Part shown: piece after piece, positions 27,854 to 36,413 of the stretch
Numbering within the stretch: position 1 is the first letter of the stretch
Layout: each line of letters starts with the position of its first letter
Source of the DNA: Cryobacterium adonitolivorans
GTDB taxonomy: Bacteria > Actinomycetota > Actinomycetes > Actinomycetales > Microbacteriaceae
Length of the DNA stretch: 64,000 nucleotides
Assembly: GCF_004402695.1 (NCBI RefSeq)
Contig: NZ_SOFL01000012.1
Coordinates: 99,549 to 163,548, forward strand
Direction: 5' to 3'
Notes under the pieces: generated by a model
The model's database searches: none
The model's input: only the letters and a program-made list of their open reading frames with translations
What the model was told of the DNA's origin: nothing
Program-made: the position numbers and the translations under genes

Positions 27854-28948
27854 GTGAATCTCAAGCGTTATGGCCGACCCGCGGTCATTGCAATTGCCGC
27901 AGCAATCGTTCTCTCATCCTGCGCCTCGAACGAAGCCGGCAGCACGGCCACCGACGACGCCGCCGCGAGCACCCTCTCCGGTACCATCAACGCCGCGGGC
28001 GCCTCCTCGCAGGGCTCAGCCCAGGAAGCGTGGATCTCCGCCTTCCAGACGGCCAACCCGGACGTCACCATCAACTACGACCCGTCGGGCTCCGGCGCAG
28101 GTCGCGAGACCTTCATCGCCGGCGGCACCGATTTCGCCGGTTCCGACTCCTACCTGAACGACGAGGAGCTGGCAGGCACGTTCGCCGCCTGCGCCCCCGA
28201 CAGCACGGCCGTTGACCTGCCGGTCTACATCTCCCCGATCGCCGTCATCTTCAACGTTGAGGGCGTCACCGACCTCAACCTGGATGCCGACACGCTCGCG
28301 AAGATCTTCACCGGCGCCATCACCACCTGGAACGACCCGGCCATCGTCGCGCTGAACGCCGACGCCGACCTGCCCGCCACCGCGATCACCGCCGTGCACC
28401 GTTCGGACGACTCCGGCACCACCAAGAACTTCGCCGACTACCTCTTCCAGGCCGCACCCGACGTGTGGACCGAGAAGCCGGCCGACCCGTTCCCGTACCA
28501 GACCGGTGAGGGCGCCCAGGGCACCTCCGGTGTCGTCGACGCCGTCACCAACGGCACCGGCACCATCGGCTACGCCGACGCCTCGCGCGCCGGTGACCTC
28601 GGTGTCGCCAAGATCCAGGTCGGCGACGAGTTCGTCGAGTACACGGCCGAGGCCGCCGCAGCAGTCGTCGACGGTTCGCCGCTCGTCGAAGGCCGCGCCG
28701 ACAACGACCTGGCCATCAAGCTGGACCGCCTCACCACCGACGCGTCGCACTACCCGCTCGTTCTGGTGAGCTACGCACTGGTCTGCACCGAGTACGCGGA
28801 CGCCGAACAGGGCGCCCTGGTCAAGGAGTACGTCAGCTACATGGCCAGCGAAGACGGCCAGGTTGAGGCTGCGGCATCCGCCGGCGCGGCCCCGCTGTCG
28901 ACCGACCTGCAGGCCAAGGTCGCCGCGGTCCTCGAGACCATCAAGTAA
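27854..28948 (+). CDS. pstS: Phosphate-binding lipoprotein PstS
   Basis: PstS captures phosphate outside the membrane for the PstCAB importer. The start is GTG 27854 with AAGGAT upstream, because this places a signal peptide and lipobox (VLSSC, Cys23) correctly. Phosphate-contact motifs are GAGRETFIAGGTDFAGSD and HRSDDSGTTKNFADYL. The 364-residue length is normal. It is the first gene of pstSCAB and carries the PHO box. A long hairpin lies between it and pstC. Confidence 0.95.
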   Translation: MNLKRYGRPAVIAIAAAIVLSSCASNEAGSTATDDAAASTLSGTINAAGASSQGSAQEAWISAFQTANPDVTINYDPSGSGAGRETFIAGGTDFAGSDSYLNDEELAGTFAACAPDSTAVDLPVYISPIAVIFNVEGVTDLNLDADTLAKIFTGAITTWNDPAIVALNADADLPATAITAVHRSDDSGTTKNFADYLFQAAPDVWTEKPADPFPYQTGEGAQGTSGVVDAVTNGTGTIGYADASRAGDLGVAKIQVGDEFVEYTAEAAAAVVDGSPLVEGRADNDLAIKLDRLTTDASHYPLVLVSYALVCTEYADAEQGALVKEYVSYMASEDGQVEAAASAGAAPLSTDLQAKVAAVLETIK

Positions 28949-28982
28949 CTCAAAACCGCTGAGCTTCCGGCTTCAGTAACAC

Positions 28983-29027
28983 TGCCCGGCAGGGCGCCCG
29001 CGTTGCACGCGGTCGCCCTGTCGGGCA
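28983..29027 (+). promoter_or_regulatory. Intercistronic hairpin between pstS and pstC
   Basis: A 14-bp arm TGCCCGGCAGGGCG pairs with CGCCCTGTCGGGCA around a GC-rich loop that can itself pair. There is no T-run, so it is more likely an mRNA-stabilising or attenuating hairpin that gives pstS more product than the permease genes. Confidence 0.55.
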
Positions 29028-29100
29028 CACTGAGGCTTGGGGTCCGGCGCAAGATCCATCCTTACCGGAAACACCTCACCCCTTCAGGGAGACGCTCGGA

Positions 29101-30045
29101 ATGACGACCGCAGTTGACCGTATTGCGATCAAGGCCAAGGAACGACCGGGCGACCGCATATTCTCCACCGCAACGGTGGTGGCCGGTAGCCTGATCCTTG
29201 CCGTACTGGCCGCCGTGGCACTGTTCCTCTTCGTGCAGAGCATCCCCGCCTTCGTGGCGCCCGCCGACGCGTTCAAGGGCGACTTCAGCAACTTCTGGTC
29301 CTACGTGGCGCCGCTAGCCTTCGGCACGGCCTGGTCGGCGTTCCTGGCCCTCCTGATGGCCGTTCCCATCGCCATCGCCGTGGCCCTCTTCATCTCGCAC
29401 TACGCGCCGCGCAAACTCGCGCAAGGCCTGGGCTACCTGGTCGACCTGCTCGCAGCCGTGCCGTCGGTGGTCTTCGGCCTCTGGGGCATCGGGGTGCTCG
29501 CCCCGATGGTGCAGCCGTTCTACGCCAGCCTCGTCGAGTGGTTCGGCTGGTTCCCGCTGTTCGCCGGCCCCGTCTCCGGCACCGGCCGCACCATCCTCAC
29601 CGTGGCCATCGTGCTCGCCGTGATGGTGCTGCCGATCATCACCGCCATCTGCCGGGAGATCTTTCTGCAGACCCCGGTGCTCTACGAGGAGGCATCGCTG
29701 GCCCTCGGCGCCACCCGCTGGGAAATGATCACCATGGCCGTGCTGCCGTTCGGCCGCGCCGGCATCATCTCCGCCTCGATGCTGGGCCTGGGCCGCGCGC
29801 TCGGCGAGACCATGGCCGTGGCAATGGTGCTCTCCCCCAACCCCGAAGTGATCTTCCAGCTGCTCACCTCGCAAAACTCGAACACCATCGCCGCGAACAT
29901 CGCGCTGAACTTCCCCGAGGCACACGGTGTCGGGGTCAACATCCTGCTCGCCACCGGCCTCGTGCTCTTCGTCATCACGCTGATCGTCAACATGATCGCC
30001 CGCGTGATCATCAACCGCCGCAAGGCCTTCTCTGGAGCGAATTGA
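29101..30045 (+). CDS. pstC: Phosphate ABC transporter permease PstC
   Basis: The 314-residue inner-membrane permease has six helices. The ABC-permease EAA loop is YEEASLALGATRWEMITMAVLP, followed by GRALGETMAVAMVL, the sequence typical of PstC. LVDLLAAVPSVVFGLWG lies in the middle. The ATG follows CAGGGAGACG. Its TGA overlaps the pstA start as TGATG, which indicates coupled translation. Confidence 0.95.
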   Translation: MTTAVDRIAIKAKERPGDRIFSTATVVAGSLILAVLAAVALFLFVQSIPAFVAPADAFKGDFSNFWSYVAPLAFGTAWSAFLALLMAVPIAIAVALFISHYAPRKLAQGLGYLVDLLAAVPSVVFGLWGIGVLAPMVQPFYASLVEWFGWFPLFAGPVSGTGRTILTVAIVLAVMVLPIITAICREIFLQTPVLYEEASLALGATRWEMITMAVLPFGRAGIISASMLGLGRALGETMAVAMVLSPNPEVIFQLLTSQNSNTIAANIALNFPEAHGVGVNILLATGLVLFVITLIVNMIARVIINRRKAFSGAN

Positions 30046-31133
30046 TGAGCACCGTGACCATCTCCTCTCCCGTCACCAACTCCCTCACCGCCGGCAAACT
30101 GCCCAAGAACGCCCCTTTGATGGTGCTCGCCGCCAGCTGGCTGGTCGTGGGCGCGTTCTTCACGGTGATCTTCCTTTCCGGCGCCTCGGAGAGCTTCAAC
30201 TGGGCCGGCACGCTGTTCTTCGGCACCGTGCTCTACTGCATCGCCCTGTACCTGTTCTCCTACTTTGTCGAGGGCATCCGCCGGGCCAAGGACCGCCTGG
30301 TCACCGCCCTGGTCGCCATCGCGTTCGTGGTGGCGATGATTCCGCTGATCTCTCTGGTCGGCACGACGATCGTCAACGGCCTGCCCGCGTTCCTCACCCC
30401 CACCTTCTTCACCGAGTCCCAGCGCAACGTCGTCGGCGCCGGCGGCGGGGCCCTGCACGCCATCATCGGCACACTGTTCGTCACCGGGCTGGCCACCCTC
30501 ATCTCGGTCCCGATCGGGCTGCTCACGGCGATCTACCTCACCGAGTACGGCCGCGGCCGGCTCGCTCGCGGCATCACCTTCTTTGTCGACGTGATGACCG
30601 GCATCCCCTCGATCGTGGCCGGCCTGTTCGCCTACGCCCTGTTCTCGCTGCTGTTCAACGACCCGGGCATCCGCTTCGGCTTCGGCGGGTCCGTGGCCCT
30701 GTCGGTGCTGATGATCCCGGTCGTGGTGCGCTCCAGCGAGGAAATGCTCAAGCTGGTGCCCAACGAACTGCGTGAGGCCGCCTACGCGCTCGGCGTGCCC
30801 AAGTGGCTGACCATCGTGAAGGTGGTGCTGCCGACCTCGCTGGCCGGCATCGTGACGGGTGTGATGATCTCGATCTCCCGCGTGATCGGCGAGACCGCGC
30901 CGCTGCTGATCGTCGCCGGCTTCACCTCCAGCATGAACTACGACCTGTTCAGCGAGCGGATGATGACCCTGCCGGTGTTCGTGTACAACCAGTACGCCAG
31001 CCAGGGCGCCGACTCGCAGGCCTACATCGACCGGGCCTGGGCCGGGGCGCTCACCCTGATCGTGATCGTTATGCTGCTCAACCTCGTCGCCCGGCTCGTC
31101 GCCCGCACCTTCTCCCCCAAACTCGGCCGCTGA
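30045..31133 (+). CDS. pstA: Phosphate ABC transporter permease PstA
   Basis: The 362-residue permease has two extra N-terminal helices (about 25-80) before the usual six, an actinobacterial feature. The core has [20 protein letters not shown], the EAA loop [20 protein letters not shown] and [15 protein letters not shown]. It pairs with PstC to form the phosphate channel. It starts at ATG 30045 within the pstC stop and is followed after 46 bp by pstB. Confidence 0.95.
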   Translation: MSTVTISSPVTNSLTAGKLPKNAPLMVLAASWLVVGAFFTVIFLSGASESFNWAGTLFFGTVLYCIALYLFSYFVEGIRRAKDRLVTALVAIAFVVAMIPLISLVGTTIVNGLPAFLTPTFFTESQRNVVGAGGGALHAIIGTLFVTGLATLISVPIGLLTAIYLTEYGRGRLARGITFFVDVMTGIPSIVAGLFAYALFSLLFNDPGIRFGFGGSVALSVLMIPVVVRSSEEMLKLVPNELREAAYALGVPKWLTIVKVVLPTSLAGIVTGVMISISRVIGETAPLLIVAGFTSSMNYDLFSERMMTLPVFVYNQYASQGADSQAYIDRAWAGALTLIVIVMLLNLVARLVARTFSPKLGR

Positions 31134-31179
31134 CCCCGCCGCCGCCCAGACTCCAGCTTTAATAGATTCGAAGGAACAC

Positions 31180-31959
31180 ATGTCCAAGCGCATTGAAGTC
31201 AACGACCTCGACGTCTACTACAGCAAATTCCTCGCCGTCGAGGGCGTGTCGCTGACCATTGAACCGCGCACGGTGACCGCGCTGATCGGCCCCAGCGGCT
31301 GCGGCAAGTCCACCTTCCTGCGCACCCTCAACCGCATGCACGAGGTCATCCCCGGCGCCCGCGTCGACGGTGAAGTGCTCATCGATGGCAACAACCTCTA
31401 CGGACCCGGCGTCGACCCGGTCCTCGTGCGCCGCCAGGTGGGCATGGTGTTCCAGCGGCCCAACCCGTTCCCGACAATGTCGATCGGCGACAACGTGCTC
31501 GCCGGCGTCAAGCTGAACAACCGCCGGCTGCCCAAGAGCGACGCCGACGAGCTCACCGAGCGGTCGCTGCGCGGCGCGAACCTCTGGAACGAGGTGAAGG
31601 ACCGTCTGGACAAGCCCGGCTCGAGCCTCTCCGGTGGACAGCAGCAGCGTCTCTGCATCGCCCGCGCCATCGCCGTGCAGCCCGACGTGATCCTGATGGA
31701 CGAGCCCTGCTCCGCCCTCGACCCAATCTCCACGCTGGCTATCGAGGACCTCATCGAGGAGATGAAGACCGACTACACGATCGTCATCGTCACGCACAAC
31801 ATGCAACAGGCCTCCCGGGTCTCCGACCGCACCGCGTTCTTCAACATCGCGGGCACCGGCAAGCCGGGCAAGCTCATCGAATACGACGACACCACCACGA
31901 TGTTCTCCAACCCCACCGTGCAGGCCACCGAGGACTACGTCTCCGGCCGCTTCGGCTAA
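31180..31959 (+). CDS. pstB: Phosphate ABC transporter ATPase PstB
   Basis: The 259-residue ATPase energises PstCA. It has Walker [19 protein letters not shown]-loop [12 protein letters not shown], signature [14 protein letters not shown], Walker [17 protein letters not shown] and H-loop [18 protein letters not shown] is diagnostic for PstB. It is the last gene of the pst operon and is followed by a terminator. Confidence 0.97.
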   Translation: MSKRIEVNDLDVYYSKFLAVEGVSLTIEPRTVTALIGPSGCGKSTFLRTLNRMHEVIPGARVDGEVLIDGNNLYGPGVDPVLVRRQVGMVFQRPNPFPTMSIGDNVLAGVKLNNRRLPKSDADELTERSLRGANLWNEVKDRLDKPGSSLSGGQQQRLCIARAIAVQPDVILMDEPCSALDPISTLAIEDLIEEMKTDYTIVIVTHNMQQASRVSDRTAFFNIAGTGKPGKLIEYDDTTTMFSNPTVQATEDYVSGRFG

Positions 31960-31983
31960 CCCCGCACTCCCCCGCACAAAGAA

Positions 31984-32017
31984 CGCCCGGCAGCCCACAA
32001 GGTCTGCCGGGCGTTTG
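31984..32017 (+). terminator. Terminator of the pstSCAB operon
   Basis: A perfect 10-bp stem CGCCCGGCAG/CTGCCGGGCG with a 10-nt loop is followed by TTTGTGT, 24 bp after pstB. Confidence 0.88.
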
Positions 32018-32068
32018 TGTGCGTACGTCTTCGCCGCTCCCAGGTCGTTGCTAGGCGCTCACGCGAAG

Positions 32069-32959
32069 CTATGCGCCGATACGGGCCAACAGGGACGCGT
32101 TCAGGGCCCGGGTTAGCTCGGTGTCGTGCGGGTACTCCACGCCGTCCAGGGCGGTCACGGCCACCGCGAGACGCACGCTGGAGACCAGCCACGCCGCATC
32201 CGCCGCCCGCAGTTCGTCGACCGTGACGTCGCGATACTCAACACTCTCCCCGTGCGCGGTGAGGTACTCGAACACGCTCTGCTGGGTGGTGCCGTGCAGG
32301 ATGGCGCCGCTCGGCGCCGGCGTCACGTAGCGGCCGTCGAGGCGCAGGATCACGCTCGAGGTGGGGCCCTCCATGACGTAGCCGTCGTGGGTGAGGAAGA
32401 TGGTGTCGTCGGCACCGCGGCGCTTGGCCTCGCGCAGGGCGGCCATGTTGATGGCATAGCTGAGGGTCTTGGCGCCCATCAGCAGCCAGGGTGCCTGCTC
32501 GGCGACGCCGCGCGGGTAGCCGCGGTCGAGGGTGATCACCCTGATGCCGTTCTCGCGCACCGCGGCGAAGTCGGCCGCCCGGGTGGCGTGCAGCCAGGCG
32601 GTGGGTGCGGGTCCGTGCTCGACGCCGCGGCTGAGCACGAACTTGAGTGCCAGCTCGCCCTCCCCGGGGATCCGGGCCACCGCGTACGCGATCGCAGCGC
32701 GCCACTGGGCGGGATTGGGCACCGGAAGGTCGCAGATCTGGGCGGAGTTGATGAGCCGGCTGATGTGCGGCTCGACCTCCTGAGGGTGCCCGTTGACCAC
32801 GCTGAGGGTCTCGAAGATGCCGTCACCGCGCTGGGTGCTCAGCTCGGCGACCCGCAGCGCCGGCGCGCCGGAGTCGATCTCGTGGAACGTGTCGACGAAG
32901 TCGGTGCGGCTGGAGTCGGCCGGCTCCGGGTCGATGAGCAGCGTGAAGGGCAGGGTCAT
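32069..32959 (-). CDS. pabC: Class IV PLP aminotransferase, probable aminodeoxychorismate lyase
   Basis: The 296-residue class IV fold enzyme has the PLP-binding Lys in LLMGAKTLSYAINMAALREA. The N-terminal RGDGIFETLSVVNG is typical of PabC. The phosphate-binding region is DDTIFLTHDGYVMEGPTSS. PabC releases pyruvate from aminodeoxychorismate to give p-aminobenzoate for folate. Branched-chain or D-amino-acid aminotransferase is the alternative; the RGDGIFET segment favours PabC. No pabAB lies nearby. It is convergent with pstB. Confidence 0.8.
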   Translation of the reverse strand: MTLPFTLLIDPEPADSSRTDFVDTFHEIDSGAPALRVAELSTQRGDGIFETLSVVNGHPQEVEPHISRLINSAQICDLPVPNPAQWRAAIAYAVARIPGEGELALKFVLSRGVEHGPAPTAWLHATRAADFAAVRENGIRVITLDRGYPRGVAEQAPWLLMGAKTLSYAINMAALREAKRRGADDTIFLTHDGYVMEGPTSSVILRLDGRYVTPAPSGAILHGTTQQSVFEYLTAHGESVEYRDVTVDELRAADAAWLVSSVRLAVAVTALDGVEYPHDTELTRALNASLLARIGA

Positions 32960-33027
32960 GTCTCGAGCCTACCCACCCGCGCCCGGCGCGCGGCCGTCGC
33001 GTGTTCCGGGTGCGGCGGATGCGGCAT

Positions 33028-33088
33028 CCGAGTTGACAGTTCGGGCCGGTTGAAACAGCCAGAGGCGGCCCCAAACGTCACCTCGCCG
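33028..33088. repeat. P2-3, 61-bp palindromic element (diverged)
   Basis: The left arm CCGAGTTGACAGTTCGGGCC plus GG, the 17-nt centre and the right arm GGCCCCAAACGTCACCTCGC plus CG fit the 22+17+22 plan with several mismatches. It is the first of four P2 copies that fill the gene-free stretch 32960-33346. Confidence 0.6.
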
Positions 33089-33099
33089 CCTGGCACGCG

Positions 33100-33160
33100 C
33101 ACCAGAGGGCAGGTGGGGCCCGTCAAGGCGGGCCACACGGGCCTCAAGTGGCCACTCGCT
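33100..33160. repeat. P2-4, 61-bp palindromic element
   Basis: The left arm ends GGCAGGTGGGGCCC, the 17-nt centre is GTCAAGGCGGGCCACAC, and the right arm is GGGCCTCAAGTGGCCACTCG plus CT. It starts 72 bp after P2-3, the same pitch as between P2-1 and P2-2. Confidence 0.75.
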
Positions 33161-33180
33161 CACTGGGGCCGGGGTGCGCG

Positions 33181-33241
33181 GGTGAGTGGGCAGTTGGGTC
33201 CCATAGCTGGCACCAGAAGGGACCTCAGGTGTCACCTCGCC
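33181..33241. repeat. P2-5, 61-bp palindromic element with compensated arms
   Basis: The left arm ends GCAGTTGGGTCCC and the right begins GGGACCTCAGGTGTCACC around centre ATAGCTGGCACCAGAAG. Compared with the other copies the GGCCC/GGGCC pair is changed to GTCCC/GGGAC on both sides, so pairing is kept. Confidence 0.75.
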
Positions 33242-33253
33242 GACCGCTACGCA

Positions 33254-33314
33254 GGCGAGAAGGCAGGTGGGGCCCATCAAGGCGGGCCACACGGGCCTCA
33301 AGTGGCCAGTCGGG
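33254..33314. repeat. P2-6, 61-bp palindromic element
   Basis: The centre and right arm match P2-4 closely (ATCAAGGCGGGCCACAC, then GGGCCTCAAGTGGCC). It lies 32 bp past the rskA stop codon and starts 73 bp after P2-5. Confidence 0.75.
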
Positions 33315-33346
33315 ATGCGGGCCACGTGCTGCGCGACCGCGGGCGG

Positions 33347-34309
33347 CTAGCTTTGGATGGCCACGATCGGGTCGGTGGTGGGCTGCTCGGAGCCGCCCGC
33401 GGGTTCCACGGTGACGCCGACGGCATCGCCGGCGGACATGGTGCCGTCGAGCACCCGCCAGGCGGTGCCGGAGCCGTCGGAGTCGAAGGTGCCGGCCGAG
33501 ACGGGCCCGGAGGAGCCGATGTACCAGAGCTGGTAGTCCTGGTCGTCGCCGAGGGCGGGCAGGTCGTCGACGATAATCGCGGACAGCCCGAGCTCACCGG
33601 ACCAGACGAGGGTGGCGTCCTGGCCCTCGAGGGTCTGGGTTGACGCGCGCTGGCTGTCGGGGGCCGCATTGATCTCGGCGAGGCTGGCCGCCTGCACCTG
33701 CGCGAAGTCCTGGCTGGGATCGCCGTAGAGCGCCTGGCCGGCGAAGGTGCCGCCGACGAAGAGCGCGGCCGCGGCCGCGGCCGCGACGAGGTACCCGGCG
33801 GGTCGCTGGAACCACCGGCGCTGGGCTCGCTCGGCGGCGGATCCCTGGTTGCCCGCGGAACCCTTCTCACCGGCTGAGCCCTGGCCAGCTGCTGAGCCTT
33901 TGTCGTCAGAGGACGCCGGAGCGGCCTCGGCGACGCGCGAGGAGGCGGACCCGAACGGGGTGGCCGCGGGCGGCGCATCCGTCGGAGCAGCGGAGCCGGC
34001 GGGTTTCACCGAGTCGGCCGCGGTCGTGAGCGGGGCAAGCTGCGGGGTCGTGGCCAGCTGTGCCATCAGGCTTGCCTTCAGGCCGCTGGAGGGCTGCACG
34101 GGGGCCACCGACAGGCTGAGGGCCACGGCGGTGTCGCTGAGTTCGGCGGCCTCGACGCGGGCCTCCTCCGACCAGGTGAGGTACCGCTCGTATTCGGCGG
34201 CCTCGTCGGCGCTGAGCGCGTGCAGGGCGTACGCGCCGGCCAGGTCGGCCGGGTTGTCGGTGGAACCGTTGCCGGCCAGGTCGTTGTCGGGCTTGTCGGT
34301 GCCGCTCAT
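33347..34309 (-). CDS. rskA: Anti-sigma-K factor RskA
   Basis: The 320-residue membrane anti-sigma factor holds SigK inactive until it is cleaved. The N-terminal sigma-binding domain begins DLAGAYALHALSADEAAEYE. A long Ala/Pro/Ser linker (about 88-165) holds four tandem hexapeptides (GSAAGQ, GSAGEK, GSAGNQ, GSAAER). One membrane helix (about 172-190) follows, then the extracytoplasmic RskA domain with DYQLWYIGSSGPVSAGTF. The linker is longer than usual. It overlaps sigK by 4 bp. Confidence 0.92.
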   Translation of the reverse strand: MSGTDKPDNDLAGNGSTDNPADLAGAYALHALSADEAAEYERYLTWSEEARVEAAELSDTAVALSLSVAPVQPSSGLKASLMAQLATTPQLAPLTTAADSVKPAGSAAPTDAPPAATPFGSASSRVAEAAPASSDDKGSAAGQGSAGEKGSAGNQGSAAERAQRRWFQRPAGYLVAAAAAAALFVGGTFAGQALYGDPSQDFAQVQAASLAEINAAPDSQRASTQTLEGQDATLVWSGELGLSAIIVDDLPALGDDQDYQLWYIGSSGPVSAGTFDSDGSGTAWRVLDGTMSAGDAVGVTVEPAGGSEQPTTDPIVAIQS

Positions 34310-34899
34310 GAGCCCACCCCCAGTTCATCTCGCAGACGAATTAACCCGTCACGAAGCCGAGTCTTCACGGTGCCGAGCGGGATGTGAAGGTGGTCGGCGA
34401 CCTCACGGTGACTGTATCCGCTGAAGTACGACAGGCTCACGGCCTGTCGCTGCAGTTCGGTCAGTCTGGACATCGCCTTCGCAACCCTCTCATGCTCGAT
34501 TTTCACCTCGACGGTTTCGGCGACGTGGTCATACGGCACCGCGAGGTCGCGGATGCCGATTTTGGTGTCCCGGTCGCGGCCGGCCTGCGACGACCGAATC
34601 CGGTCGATCGCACGTCGGTGCGCCATGGTCATGATCCAGGTCGAGGCCCCGCCACGCTGTGACTCGTACCGCGACGCCGTCTGCCAGATCTCCAGGAAAA
34701 TCTCCTGGGTCACTTCCTCCGACTGTGCGTGATCGATCAGCACGCGCTTGACAAGGCCAAGCACCCGCGGAGCAATCTGGTCGTAAAGCTCACCGAAAGC
34801 CGATTGGTCTCCTTCGGCTACCCGAGCGAGCAGCTCTTCTTTCGAAGGCGCTGTCGACGAGGCGTCGAAGTTGAACTCAGCAGTCATGAGATCCAGCAT
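34306..34899 (-). CDS. sigK: ECF sigma factor SigK
   Basis: The 197-residue ECF sigma factor has region 2 with AFGELYDQIAPRVLGLVKRV and SEEVTQEIFLEIWQTASRYE, and region 4 with LTELQRQAVSLSYFSGYSHREV as its helix-turn-helix. It directs polymerase to a small regulon; in mycobacteria this includes secreted antigens and sigK-rskA itself. It could start at ATG 34899 or ATG 34887; GGGGA is nearer the former. It lies immediately upstream of its anti-sigma factor. Confidence 0.92.
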   Translation of the reverse strand: MLDLMTAEFNFDASSTAPSKEELLARVAEGDQSAFGELYDQIAPRVLGLVKRVLIDHAQSEEVTQEIFLEIWQTASRYESQRGGASTWIMTMAHRRAIDRIRSSQAGRDRDTKIGIRDLAVPYDHVAETVEVKIEHERVAKAMSRLTELQRQAVSLSYFSGYSHREVADHLHIPLGTVKTRLRDGLIRLRDELGVGS

Positions 34900-35045
34900 G
34901 TCAGGTTCAGTCCCCTTCCATGATGAGGGTTCGGTACCGAGTCCCCGATGGATTGGTCTCGTGCGGAAAATGTTGTCGGCCCGTTACCAACCAGGCGACG
35001 GCGACCGCCGGCCCGGATGGCCGGACAGAGTGAAGGCCGGACCGC

Positions 35046-35073
35046 AGAACGCCTCTCGGCGTGAGGCCGTTCT
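35046..35073 (-). promoter_or_regulatory. Hairpin upstream of sigK
   Basis: AGAACGCCTC and GAGGCCGTTCT pair with one bulge around a 7-nt loop, about 150 bp before sigK. It could be a leader hairpin or a terminator of upstream transcription. No clear SigK-type promoter was recognised in 34900-35169. Confidence 0.3.
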
Positions 35074-35169
35074 AGACGGCGAATATTGGAGCCCGGGGTT
35101 ACTACGGTCCGGCCAGCATCAAGTGTAAACGAGATCGGCTGAGAGTTCATTCCGGGATGCCCGGGAAGA

Positions 35170-35799
35170 CTATTCGAGGGAGTCGCTGCGCCACAGCCGG
35201 GCGCAGGACGCGAACTCCTGCGCGGTGGTGGAGAACCGCAGGGCGCGGGTGGTCAGCTCGGAGGAGCGATGCGGTTCGGTGCTGTCCAGGTCATCGGCCA
35301 CACTCGCACAGCCGGCGCCGATCACCCGGCAGAAGGCAGCCGCCCGATCCAGGGCAACGGCGAAGTCGCCCATGAACACGCCCCGGAGGATCTCGTCGGC
35401 GAGCAGGATAATCTCGGCCGGACCCGTCGGCACCGCCGCGCCCGCGACAAGGGGGTCGATGGTGACGGCCACGTCGATGCCGCGCTGATACAGGAACGCC
35501 GTGCCATCGGCATCCTGCCGGATCAGCAGCCGCACCAGGTAGATCCGCCAGAGCGCGCCCGGCAGGCTGCGCGGCGTGGCCCGCGACCACAGCTCCGCCA
35601 CGGCGTCGATACCGTGCTCGTCGGTGTACGCCACCAGGCGGTCCACCACCTCGGGGTCGGGGCTGTCGCGCACCCGGGCGATCAGCGCCTGCGCGGTCTC
35701 GTGGGCGATCCGACTGATCTGCGCCGGGTCTTCGCCTCCCATCATCGACTCGAACTTGGCGCCCGAGAACTGGGTGGGCTTGTGGAAATCGTCGGCCAT
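35170..35799 (-). CDS. Conserved actinobacterial protein of unknown function
   Basis: The 209-residue soluble protein is mostly helical, with a conserved-looking start DDFHKPTQFSGAKFESMMGG and the segments LPGALWRIYLVRLLIRQDAD and EILRGVFMGDFAVALDRAA. Relatives are sometimes labelled as RNA polymerase subunits; nothing in the sequence supports that. It stands alone, divergent from tRNA-Lys, and its 3' end faces the sigK promoter region. Confidence 0.7.
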   Translation of the reverse strand: MADDFHKPTQFSGAKFESMMGGEDPAQISRIAHETAQALIARVRDSPDPEVVDRLVAYTDEHGIDAVAELWSRATPRSLPGALWRIYLVRLLIRQDADGTAFLYQRGIDVAVTIDPLVAGAAVPTGPAEIILLADEILRGVFMGDFAVALDRAAAFCRVIGAGCASVADDLDSTEPHRSSELTTRALRFSTTAQEFASCARLWRSDSLE

Positions 35800-35943
35800 C
35801 GCTCTCCTCCTGGCTTTCTCGGCTGGCGGCGACGGGAACGTCGCCGGTTTGGGTCCCGAATGGTATCGGGCCGACTTCTCTGGCGGATGCGTCCACGCTA
35901 GTCACAAAAACCGTCCCGCAATCCACGCTAAGTTATTAACCGC

Positions 35944-36016
35944 GGGCCTCTAGCTCAGTTGGTAGAGCAAAGGACTTTTAATCCTTGGGTCGTCGGTTCG
36001 AGCCCGACGGGGCCCA
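35944..36016 (+). tRNA. tRNA-Lys(TTT)
   Basis: The cloverleaf has acceptor GGGCCTC/GGGGCCC, D-arm with CTCAGTTGGTAGAG, anticodon stem AGGAC or GGAC with loop CTTTTAA (anticodon TTT), and T-arm GTCGG-TTCGAGC-CCGAC. The discriminator base is A and CCA is not encoded. Confidence 0.95.
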
Positions 36017-36023
36017 CTTTTTC

Positions 36024-36332
36024 TTATCGCCAGCAGAGTTTCCGCGAGGCGGGAAACTGCCGGTCGACCTTGCCGTAGTGGTCGATGGTCAAGATCAGCG
36101 ACTCGACCTTGCGGTTGAGGATGCTCAGCAGCACGACGAACAGCCACAGACCCCAGGTGAAGAACGTCAGGAACACGTTCAGCCAGAACCGGATCCGCTT
36201 GGTGCGCTGCAGCACGGCCTGGTTGCCGGCCACGCTGCTGACCGTCCACCCCTCCGCCGCGAATCGGGCGACCTCGTGGTTGAGCAGCTCGGTGCGCTGT
36301 TCGGCAGTCAAGACACCTGACTCGATCGACAT
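36024..36332 (-). CDS. Small membrane protein of unknown function
   Basis: From ATG 36332 the product has 102 residues: a charged N-terminal part (TAEQRTELLNHEVARFAAEG) and a central two-helix membrane segment (IRFWLNVFLTFFTWGLWLFV, about 47-72). A basic C-terminal tail follows. A TTG start five codons earlier is possible, but TTGGGG fits the ATG better. Its end nearly touches tRNA-Lys. No family name can be given; similar proteins occur near TM2 genes. Confidence 0.65.
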   Translation of the reverse strand: MSIESGVLTAEQRTELLNHEVARFAAEGWTVSSVAGNQAVLQRTKRIRFWLNVFLTFFTWGLWLFVVLLSILNRKVESLILTIDHYGKVDRQFPASRKLCWR

Positions 36333-36413
36333 GCCAGCCCCAATCAATTGATACCGGCAGCATAGAACCGTTGCGCCGCCTGCACACAGCCCGCACGCCC
36401 GTTCGGTCGTGCC

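Noticed and set aside
33028..33314. CRISPR array
   Set aside because: The regular pitch suggests one, but the repeats are 61 bp palindromes that differ in sequence, spacers are only 11-20 bp, and no cas genes are present.
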